This document shows, piece by piece, positions 6,280 to 12,034 of a stretch of DNA of 12,034 bases. The DNA lies in NCBI GenBank assembly GCA_002693605.1, contig NZQO01000149.1, forward strand, positions 1 through 12,034, in the 5' to 3' direction. Every line of letters begins with the position of its first letter. Positions within the stretch are counted from its first letter, which is position 1. The position numbers and the translations under genes were made by a program. Source of the stretch: Flavobacteriaceae bacterium. Lineage in GTDB: Bacteria; Bacteroidota; Bacteroidia; Flavobacteriales; Flavobacteriaceae. The notes beneath the pieces were generated by a model that did no database searches, was not told the DNA's origin, and saw only the letters and a list, made by a program, of their open reading frames with translations.

Positions 6280-7325
6280 TGCTTACTCCCCATTTCCCTC
6301 AAGTGCTTAATTAGCACAGCTGCTTGACTTTTAATAAATTTAGGCGGCAAGGCATTTCCAATCATAAGGGCAATTGCATCCTTGCCTTTTAATGTCGAAA
6401 ATTTATAATTTTTTGGGAATGTTTGAAGTATAGCAGCTTCTCTCAGGGTGATTGCACGATCTAGTTCGGGGTGGACAAAGCGTCCTTTTGACGGATTGTG
6501 ACAGCCGCCCGTAATGGTTGGAGCAACATCATCCCATGACATGCGACCGTATACATCTTTGTAGCTTCCAGGATTTCTTTTATGACAATCCAACCAGTAC
6601 TCTTCTGGTATATCAGAACGAGAGCCACCATCTTTAGGCACTAAGGAAATAATTTTCTGAACTTTTTCGCTTCGCCTGGTTTCCCAATCATGAAGAATGT
6701 CGCCACTCTTTCCTACTTCCGGAAGATTTTCAAGAACGTCTCGGACTTTTTTGATGGAACTAGATTTCTTAGGCTCATCAATAGAGCCGAGCCTTGATGC
6801 CATCATTATCATTCGACTTCTTCTTTGGGGAACTCCGTAATCAGCGGCATTACGGATAGCCAAAGAGTGCTCTTCAAAAACATATCCCAGGACTTTCAGA
6901 CTCTCAACAACCTTTTGAATTCTTTCATCTTTATAGAGACCAGGAACATTCTCCATCATAATAGTTTTTGGCAGCATCGCCTCAACAAACCGCACGAACT
7001 CAAAAACCAAATCATTTCTTCCATCTTCAACTGAAACACTTTTATTCCTTGTTCTATGTGTAGAAAACCCTTGGCATGGCGGACAACCTGCCAACAAATC
7101 AAGGCCACCTTTTTTAATACCTAAGTCACTCATGACCTTTTTCGGCGACAGCTTTCTAATATCGCCATCATAGAGCTGATGATTTTCATGGTTCAGCCTA
7201 TAGGTCTCAATAGCCACAGGATTTAATTCAACCCCAGCAATTACCTCAAACCCTGCTTTTTGCAGCCCTACCGTCAAACCGCCAGCACCGCAAAACAAAT
7301 CAATAGCTTTGAACTTATTTTTCAT
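6276..7325 (-). CDS. C5-cytosine DNA methyltransferase
   Basis: The 349-residue product has all main motifs of C5-cytosine methyltransferases in the usual order: motif I DLFCGAGG (9-16, SAM binding), motif IV GCPPCQGFS (80-88) with nucleophile C84, motif VI MENVPG (124-129), motif VIII QRRSRM (167-172), and motifs IX-X (RAITLREAAILQTFP 290-304, GNALPP 323-328). The region between VIII and IX (about 180-285), which sets the target, is moderately long and unrecognised, so the recognition sequence cannot be read. The gene has a strong ribosome-binding site (AAAGGGTAGAG before the ATG), overlaps the preceding 40-codon ORF, and is coupled to the ATPase-HEPN gene. No matching type II endonuclease or vsr gene is nearby. 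It presumably marks self DNA for the ATPase-HEPN module. Sampled GC is low (23 of 60 bases at 6301-6360). Confidence 0.95.
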   Translation of the reverse strand: MKNKFKAIDLFCGAGGLTVGLQKAGFEVIAGVELNPVAIETYRLNHENHQLYDGDIRKLSPKKVMSDLGIKKGGLDLLAGCPPCQGFSTHRTRNKSVSVEDGRNDLVFEFVRFVEAMLPKTIMMENVPGLYKDERIQKVVESLKVLGYVFEEHSLAIRNAADYGVPQRRSRMIMMASRLGSIDEPKKSSSIKKVRDVLENLPEVGKSGDILHDWETRRSEKVQKIISLVPKDGGSRSDIPEEYWLDCHKRNPGSYKDVYGRMSWDDVAPTITGGCHNPSKGRFVHPELDRAITLREAAILQTFPKNYKFSTLKGKDAIALMIGNALPPKFIKSQAAVLIKHLREMGSKQ

Positions 7326-7437
7326 TCTCTACCCTTTCCCCAAATAACGTCTCCCTAATGGAAATGCCGTCAGCATATTTTCGAAAACGATATTTAGTCA
7401 AAGTTGATTGTCTTTTTATCTTCTCCAAAAACTTCAT
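7315..7437 (-). CDS. Candidate small protein (40 residues) between hsdS and the methyltransferase gene
   Basis: A 41-codon frame including the stop starts two bases after the hsdS stop and ends 11 bases inside the methyltransferase gene. Its ATG is preceded by GGAGG with a 10-base spacer, which lies inside the last codons of hsdS, so translation from hsdS could couple into it. The peptide is basic and hydrophilic: MKFLEKIKRQSTLTKYRFRK followed by YADGISIRETLFGERVENEK. No family is recognised and there is no membrane segment. It exactly fills the gap with no stop, and composition matches the downstream AT-rich genes rather than hsdR. It might be a small partner or control protein of the methyltransferase, or a leader peptide that couples translation. 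It could also be a chance frame. Confidence 0.5.
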   Translation of the reverse strand: MKFLEKIKRQSTLTKYRFRKYADGISIRETLFGERVENEK

Positions 7438-7439
7438 TT

Positions 7440-8717
7440 TCACGTCGCCTCCGGGCAGGGGAAAAGCTTTTGCATCAAGCCTTTCTTAAGTTCCTTAAGC
7501 GCATCAAGCTTTTCCGTGTGGGCGGCGATCAGTGCATCTAGGAATGTGAGGCAGTCGGCGATTTTTTGTTGTTCTGCTACAGCTGGAACGAAAATTATCA
7601 TTTCCTTAAAATACGTAAGACCGATCGTTTTAATGGTATTGCCCACTGCGATCGATTCAAAGGTTGGTTTCATTTTCTGTAGAAAGTAGTACAAAAACCA
7701 ATTTGACAGCTTGGACTTTTCGCAGCTCCAGGCAATGAAATGTTGACTTACAGCCATAGAGGAATACAACACACCGCTCTTGCCAACACCTGCATCTCGA
7801 CTAAGGATAACTGTCCCAGGCGAATGCAGGACTGCTGACGAATTTCTTAATCCCGCTTCAGAAATTTCATGTTTTGTTTTGAAGATATAGCCGTTATCCA
7901 ACTTATCTGAATCCGCCAAAGATACCCACTTTATGCCGCCGTTGTAATAACTTGGATGCTTCTTGTTTGGTGTGTGACCTGACCCACGCTTAGCCAACTC
8001 TTCAAGCTTACATTTTCGCCACTCACCCGCATCCCGAAACTCGGGGAAGCGCAGGCGAGGTACGGTTTCGCCTTCGCGGGGGAAGAGCTGTTGCATCAGC
8101 CCTTTTTTATGGGTCTTGAGGGTGTCGATCTTGTCCGCCTGGGCGGAAATCAGCGCATCGAGGGACGAGAGGCAATCGGCGATTTTTTGTTGTTCTTGCA
8201 CCTTCGGTATCGCAAGCTTTAATGCTTCCAAGTTGCTTTTATATAAGTGAACGACCGTGTTGCCCTGAGCAACTTTGGCAATTTCATGCTTTAACGAACC
8301 ATTCAGATAGTAACTTAGGAACACGCCGTTCTGCTCTGAGCGAATTACGTTCAGATCGCCACCCAGGGCAATATTCTCTCGGAGCACACAAGCTGCCGTG
8401 GCAATATCAATTTTTGTTTCACCTGACGATGGAATAATCACATCGCCTTCCCGGCTCATGAATAAGTCGTCCGGCGGAACATCCGTTTTAGAAACCACTT
8501 CGCTGATTACGTCACCATAAACAGTGTATAACTCACCATATCGTACACATGGCTGACTTCCTGTCACCTTTATATCTGCTTTAGATATTCCTTTGCCCTT
8601 GTGAAGAGTTGCTATGTCAGCCAACTGATTTTCTTGCCACTGCCCCGCATCCCGAAACTCGGGAAAACGCAACCGGGGCACCAATGCCTGCTTGTCGTTC
8701 TTCATCGTCTTACTCAT
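7440..8717 (-). CDS. hsdS: Type I restriction-modification specificity subunit HsdS
   Basis: The 425-residue product is the DNA-recognition subunit. It has two tandem halves. Each opens with VPRLRFPEFRDAG(Q/E)W (13-27 and 219-233) and ends with a conserved helix EQQKIADCL...LDALI...KKGLMQ(Q/K)LFP (about 175-213 and 382-420). Between them lie two target-recognition domains, about 28-172 and 234-380, which are unlike each other and AT-richer than the conserved parts, so the target should be bipartite and asymmetric. The ATG overlaps the hsdR stop by 8 bases. A second in-frame ATG at codon 5 is possible. The near-identical repeats (20 bp at 8026 and 8644, 21 bp at 7555 and 8176) could allow target-domain exchange by recombination. 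The sequence of the recognition site cannot be deduced. Confidence 0.95.
   Translation of the reverse strand: MSKTMKNDKQALVPRLRFPEFRDAGQWQENQLADIATLHKGKGISKADIKVTGSQPCVRYGELYTVYGDVISEVVSKTDVPPDDLFMSREGDVIIPSSGETKIDIATAACVLRENIALGGDLNVIRSEQNGVFLSYYLNGSLKHEIAKVAQGNTVVHLYKSNLEALKLAIPKVQEQQKIADCLSSLDALISAQADKIDTLKTHKKGLMQQLFPREGETVPRLRFPEFRDAGEWRKCKLEELAKRGSGHTPNKKHPSYYNGGIKWVSLADSDKLDNGYIFKTKHEISEAGLRNSSAVLHSPGTVILSRDAGVGKSGVLYSSMAVSQHFIAWSCEKSKLSNWFLYYFLQKMKPTFESIAVGNTIKTIGLTYFKEMIIFVPAVAEQQKIADCLTFLDALIAAHTEKLDALKELKKGLMQKLFPCPEAT
7555..7575. repeat. 21-bp direct repeat in hsdS, copy 1 (second conserved helix)
   Basis: This is identical to 8176-8196, 621 bases away. Both copies encode the EQQKIAD start of the conserved helices that follow the two target-recognition domains. 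It is a potential site for recombination that exchanges or deletes a domain. Confidence 0.85.
8026..8045. repeat. 20-bp direct repeat in hsdS, copy 1 (start of second half)
   Basis: This is identical to 8644-8663, 618 bases away. Both copies encode the FPEFRDAG segment that opens each half of HsdS. Confidence 0.85.
8176..8196. repeat. 21-bp direct repeat in hsdS, copy 2 (first conserved helix)
   Basis: Partner of 7555-7575. It lies at the 3' end of the first target-recognition domain. Confidence 0.85.
8644..8663. repeat. 20-bp direct repeat in hsdS, copy 2 (start of first half)
   Basis: Partner of 8026-8045. It lies near the 5' end of hsdS. Confidence 0.85.
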
Positions 8718-11700
8718 ACGCCGCCAACCCCGATATCTCGCGTCCGCTGGCCTGCTTCTTCAAAAACGGCACCAGTTCTTCCATCAATGCTAGCTCGGCC
8801 TTGCTGCGCGCCTTCCAGCCCAGCTCCAGCGGCTCAAACAGGTCGCTGAGCTGTTCGCCGTCGAAGATCATGCGGTCGAGAATGCCGTCCACGAAAGTTT
8901 TCAGGGCATCGCGGTCCAGCCCGTGGCGGTCGGCAAGGGCGGTGATTTCCTTGTGGGCCTTTTGCGCCTTGAAGGTCTGGTAGCCGTCACGGATGGCAGC
9001 CTCGCTCAGGCCCTTGCCGGCTTCCAGGGTGTTGATGTAGGCGATAATGTCCTCGCGCTCGTTCATCAGGTTGCTGCTGGCAGCCAGCAGGTTGATGAGC
9101 TGGTCGCGGCGCAGAGTCTTCTTGCCAGGCCTGTCCTGACTGAAGCGGGCGATAAGACCCATGATGTAGTCGTAGTCGATCAGCGCGGAGGAGAAGAGCA
9201 CAAATTCGAAATCCAGTTGCTCGATGGCCTCCTGATCTGGCGAGGCTTGCTCGCCGGTTTTGCCCTGCTGCTCCTTGAGGCGCTGGGCGGTCTCCAGGTA
9301 GGCGCCGCGCAAGGAACGCAGATCATCCTCGTGCAGTACGCTGTTGATGCGGGTTTTCTGTTCTTCGTCTAGGTCGGTGTACTGGTCGAGCTGGGTCTTT
9401 AAGCGCTGCACCTCCTTGAAGCGGTTGACGAATTCAATGCGCGCGGTATCGCCCTTGAGGTTGTAAACGCCCTTGGGTTCGGCCACCACATCCTTTTCGG
9501 TGAGGAAGTGCCCGATGGCGGCGACGGCCTGTTCGTATTTTTCGATCACCGTAGGGGCCGGGTCCACCAGCCAGATTTCGCGGGAGCGGTTGATGTCCTC
9601 ACCGGAGAAGAGCGCGATGGCATCATCCACGGCTTGCTCCTGACCGCGAAAGTCGAGGATGTTGCCATAGGGCTTGGTGTCGTTGAGTACCCTGTTGGTG
9701 CGCGAGAAGGCCTGAATCAGGCCGTGGTGCTTGAGGTTCTTTTCCACGTACAGGGTGTTGAGGTACTTGGCGTCGAAGCCAGTGAGCAGCATGTCCACCA
9801 CGATGGTGATGTCGATCTTGTGTTTATGCGGCAGGTCACTGTTGGGATATTGCTGGTCCTTGATGCGCTGCTGCACGTCCTGGTAGTAGCGGTCGAACTC
9901 GCTGACGCTATGGCTGGTGCCGTACTGAGCGTTGTAATCGGCAATGATCTCTTGCAGGGCAGCCTTTTTCTGCTCCGGCTCCTGCTGGTTGTCGGCCTTC
10001 TCCTGGGGCAGGTCCTCCTGGAGCTGCTTCACATCCTTATCGCCGTTGGCCGGAGGCGAGAAGACGCAGGCAATGTTGAGCGGCGTGTAATCCGGGTCGT
10101 CGGCCTGGCACTCGGTCTGAACGTCCTTGAACAGCCGGTAATAGGCGATGGCCTCGTTGATGGAGGCGGTGGCCAGCAGGGCGTTGAAGCGGCGGTGGTT
10201 GGTGGCGGCCTCATGCTTGGCGAGGATAGCGTTTACCACGGCCCGCTGAGTCAGCGCCTGATCGGGCCTGGCCTTTGATTTGCTCTTTGCCAGCTCGCCA
10301 GTGTCTTTTGCCTTTGCGGCCTCCGGCTTGCTTTCGTGCTTGAAGTAATCGATATGAAAGCGCAACACATTGCGGTCATCAATGGCATGGGTGATGGTGT
10401 AGGCGTGCAGCCGCTTTTCAAAAATGTCCTGGGTAGTGCGATAGCTGCCTACGGTGCCGTCGATCTGCTTGTAGCTGGCGTTGTCGTCAAAGATGGGCGT
10501 TCCAGTAAAGCCGAAGAGTTGCGCTTTGGGGAAAAAGGCCTTGATGGCCTGATGGTTATCACCAAACTGAGAGCGGTGGCACTCGTCAAAGATGATGACG
10601 ACGCGCTTGTCGCGCAGGGGAGCCAGGCGTTCCTTGTAGGTCTGCCTACCCTTGTCCTTGTGCTGCTGGGCTTTCTTGCTGGTTTCATCCAGCGCCAGGC
10701 CGAGCTTCTGGATGGTAGTGACAATCACCTTGTCAGCGTAGTCTTCGGAGAGCAGGCGGCGCACCAGGGTTTCAGTATTGGTGTTTTCCTCCACGCAGCC
10801 TTCCTGGAAGCGGTTGAATTCCTCACGGGTCTGGCGGTCCAGATCCTTGCGGTCCACCACGAACAGGCATTTTTCGATATCCGGGTTGTCCTTGAGCAGG
10901 GTGGACGCCTTGAAGGAGGTGAGCGTCTTGCCGCTGCCCGTGGTGTGCCAGATGTAGCCGTTGCCCCGGTTCTGGTGAATGCAATCGACAATGGCCTTGA
11001 CCGCATAGATCTGGTACGGGCGCATGATCATCAGCTTCTGCTCGCTGGCCACCAGCACCATGTAGCGGCTGATCATCCGGCCCAGGGTGCATTTGGCCAG
11101 AAAGGCGTCGGCGAAGTCGTCCAGGTAGGTGATTTTGCGGTTGTCTTCATCAGCCCACTGGTAGATGGGTAAAAAGCGCTCATCGGCGTTGAAGGCGAAA
11201 TGCTGACTCTGATTGTTGGCGAAGTACCAAGTGTGGTCGCGATTGCTGACGATAAACAACTGCATAAAGCACAGCAGCGTGTTGGTGTAGCCGTTGCCGG
11301 GCTCATTGCGGTACTCAACGATCTGCTCCATAGCCCGGCGCGGATTGATGCCCAGCGTCTTAAGCTCGATTTGCACCAGCGGCAAGCCGTTGATGAGCAA
11401 AATCACATCGTAGCGGTGGTGGCTGTTGTCGGTGTTGATGCGCAACTGGTTGATGACTTCGAAGTCGTTTTTGCACCAGTCCTTGAGGTTGACCAGCATG
11501 TAGTGCAGCGGGGTGCCATCTTCGCGCTGGAAGTAACCGTACTCGCGGAGGGTTTTGGCGGCTTGGAAGACATCGGCATTGATGATTTCATCGCGCAGGC
11601 GGGCAAACTCGGCATCGGTGAGACGGACGCGGTTCAGCGCCTCGAACTTGTCGCGGAAATTTCGTTCAAGCGCGACCTTGTCGCGGATGTCTGGGCGGTA

Positions 11701-11766
11701 GGTATACTTGAGTTCTTCAAACTTTCGTATCAGCCCCTGCTCTATCAGTAATTCCGTGGACGCCAT
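8710..11766 (-). CDS. hsdR: Type I restriction endonuclease/translocase subunit HsdR (EcoR124I-like)
   Basis: The 1018-residue product is the motor and nuclease subunit that translocates and cuts unmethylated DNA once joined to HsdM2-HsdS. The nuclease domain shows D120...E134-L-K136 (RYDVILL... and QIELK), with the same 14-residue spacing as EcoR124I D151/E165/K167. Helicase motifs follow: Walker A HTTGSGKT (274-281), DECHRS (394-399), TGTP (421-424), MLLTGFDAKYLNTLYVEK (659-676) and QAFSRTNR (685-692). The C-terminal helical region (about 750-1018) is the part that docks to the methylase in this family. Length equals that of type IC HsdR (about 1030). No frameshift or missing motif is seen. 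It is the first gene of the operon. The ATG at 11766 has only a weak GGG about 10 bases upstream, so translation may be modest. GC is high (40 of 60 bases at 9241-9300). Confidence 0.96.
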   Translation of the reverse strand: MASTELLIEQGLIRKFEELKYTYRPDIRDKVALERNFRDKFEALNRVRLTDAEFARLRDEIINADVFQAAKTLREYGYFQREDGTPLHYMLVNLKDWCKNDFEVINQLRINTDNSHHRYDVILLINGLPLVQIELKTLGINPRRAMEQIVEYRNEPGNGYTNTLLCFMQLFIVSNRDHTWYFANNQSQHFAFNADERFLPIYQWADEDNRKITYLDDFADAFLAKCTLGRMISRYMVLVASEQKLMIMRPYQIYAVKAIVDCIHQNRGNGYIWHTTGSGKTLTSFKASTLLKDNPDIEKCLFVVDRKDLDRQTREEFNRFQEGCVEENTNTETLVRRLLSEDYADKVIVTTIQKLGLALDETSKKAQQHKDKGRQTYKERLAPLRDKRVVIIFDECHRSQFGDNHQAIKAFFPKAQLFGFTGTPIFDDNASYKQIDGTVGSYRTTQDIFEKRLHAYTITHAIDDRNVLRFHIDYFKHESKPEAAKAKDTGELAKSKSKARPDQALTQRAVVNAILAKHEAATNHRRFNALLATASINEAIAYYRLFKDVQTECQADDPDYTPLNIACVFSPPANGDKDVKQLQEDLPQEKADNQQEPEQKKAALQEIIADYNAQYGTSHSVSEFDRYYQDVQQRIKDQQYPNSDLPHKHKIDITIVVDMLLTGFDAKYLNTLYVEKNLKHHGLIQAFSRTNRVLNDTKPYGNILDFRGQEQAVDDAIALFSGEDINRSREIWLVDPAPTVIEKYEQAVAAIGHFLTEKDVVAEPKGVYNLKGDTARIEFVNRFKEVQRLKTQLDQYTDLDEEQKTRINSVLHEDDLRSLRGAYLETAQRLKEQQGKTGEQASPDQEAIEQLDFEFVLFSSALIDYDYIMGLIARFSQDRPGKKTLRRDQLINLLAASSNLMNEREDIIAYINTLEAGKGLSEAAIRDGYQTFKAQKAHKEITALADRHGLDRDALKTFVDGILDRMIFDGEQLSDLFEPLELGWKARSKAELALMEELVPFLKKQASGREISGLAAYE

Positions 11767-11867
11767 TTTATAAACCCATCAATAAGTTACCGGTCCCGCA
11801 ACAGCTTTTGTTAGCTTATGTCTTACAGAGCTGTATCGCCATTTGGTACGAGCTACTAAAACATGAC

Positions 11868-11899
11868 GAGACCATCAGCAATTGCTTGCCAATGGTCTC
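11868..11899 (-). terminator. 14-bp stem-loop with GCAA tetraloop between the right-edge gene and hsdR
   Basis: GAGACCATCAGCAA (11868-11881) and TTGCCAATGGTCTC (11886-11899) form an inverted repeat. As minus-strand RNA all 14 pairs form (two as G-U wobbles) around a GCAA loop of the stable GNRA type. As plus-strand RNA there are two mismatches, so the minus strand is the likely functional one. It lies about 37 bases after the stop of the upstream gene and about 100 bases before hsdR. A TTTT run comes 5 bases after the stem rather than directly, so it is a good but not textbook terminator. Attenuation or RNA stability control of hsdR is an alternative. Confidence 0.5.
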
Positions 11900-11935
11900 T
11901 AAAACTAACGCTGTTTAGCTTTTCTTTATTAAGCC

Positions 11936-12034
11936 TCACTCCCACTCTATTATCAATAAGCCATTTTTGTCTTTTATTTTCAACGGCTTATTATACTGAT
12001 AATCGGTAACACCATGATAAATACCATGCTCAGA
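11936..12034 (-). CDS. C-terminal end of an unrecognised gene (runs off the right edge)
   Basis: The minus strand is open from the window edge to a TGA at 11938-11936, giving the last 32 residues of a protein: SEHGIYHGVTDYQYNKPLKI followed by KDKNGLLIIEWE. The stretch is AT-rich and polar, with alternating residues that suggest beta strands. I do not recognise a family. The gene has the same direction as hsdR and is followed by the strong hairpin at 11868-11899, so it is probably a separate transcription unit. Reality as a gene is inferred only from the open frame and the hairpin after it. Confidence 0.4.
   Translation of the reverse strand, partial: SEHGIYHGVTDYQYNKPLKIKDKNGLLIIEWE

Noticed and set aside
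4626..7328. The 8-mer TTCATTCT occurs at 4626-4633 and 7321-7328, flanking the methyltransferase/ATPase pair like a target-site duplication.
   Set aside because: Both copies are the purine-rich AGAATGAA context of a start codon, so a chance match is likely, and no transposase or inverted ends accompany them.
8923..11751. Long open frames on the plus strand opposite hsdR (for example 9508-10278 and 10336-11172).
   Set aside because: They are antisense shadows produced by the high GC and codon bias of hsdR. The peptides are runs of Val, Leu, Gly and Ala without motifs, whereas the minus strand encodes a full, motif-complete HsdR.
11811..11920. Repeated TTAGC/GCTAA-like words (11811-11815, 11916-11920) around the hairpin suggested an integron attC site.
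   Set aside because: The consensus core sites (RYYYAAC and GTTRRRY) are not both present at matching positions, and no integrase or cassette structure is seen.
11936..11948. The right-edge gene ends in ...IEWE-stop (GAGTGGGAGTGA), like the end of guaA, a common integration site of genomic islands.
   Set aside because: Only the last four residues match. The preceding residues (KIKDKNGLLI) are unlike GMP synthase, whose C-terminus reads ...SSKPPATIEWE. No integrase or second copy of the sequence is in the window.
1..12034. CRISPR array, tRNA or rRNA genes.
   Set aside because: No regularly spaced repeats and no recognisable tRNA or rRNA segment were found by reading both strands.

Overview
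The window looks like a genomic island of a gammaproteobacterium. That assignment is inferred from gene content and overall coding style; no taxonomic marker is present. All intact genes lie on the minus strand, so transcription runs from high to low coordinates. It is a defence locus built around a type I restriction-modification system of the EcoR124I/EcoprrI (type IC) kind.

In order of transcription it holds: the C-terminal tail of an unrecognised gene at the right edge; a strong 14-bp hairpin with a GCAA loop; hsdR (11766-8710); hsdS with two target-recognition halves (8717-7440); an unlisted small ORF of 40 codons with a good ribosome-binding site (7437-7315); a C5-cytosine DNA methyltransferase (7325-6276); a MORC/MutL-type GHKL ATPase whose C-terminus is a Ymh-type HEPN RNase domain (6279-4627); a 48-codon ORF that looks like a gene remnant (4630-4484); a PrrC-like anticodon-nuclease/ABC-ATPase gene (4491-3376); hsdM (3379-1763); and a GIY-YIG/DUF4357 gene (1688-801). 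Most junctions overlap by 4-11 bases, so the block from hsdR to hsdM reads as one translationally coupled operon. The GIY-YIG gene is separated from it by 74 bases and may have its own promoter.

Bases 108-800 hold no intact gene. They contain the 5' end of a Fic-family gene cut off after about 60 codons, a short coding-like fragment, and palindromes. At the left edge is the 5' end of a TnpB (IS605 OrfB) gene with possible transposon left-end hairpins. This is a typical eroded island flank.

The most interesting feature is the nesting. A visibly AT-richer pair (cytosine methyltransferase plus ATPase-HEPN fusion) sits between hsdS and prrC of a GC-richer hsd/prrC operon. No ordinary restriction endonuclease accompanies this methyltransferase, so the ATPase-HEPN protein is the natural candidate effector. 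The locus would then combine DNA restriction (HsdRMS) with two separate RNA-cutting suicide devices (PrrC-like and HEPN), plus a possible GIY-YIG nuclease. HsdR is also the first gene and HsdM almost the last, an odd order for a system that must methylate the host before it restricts.
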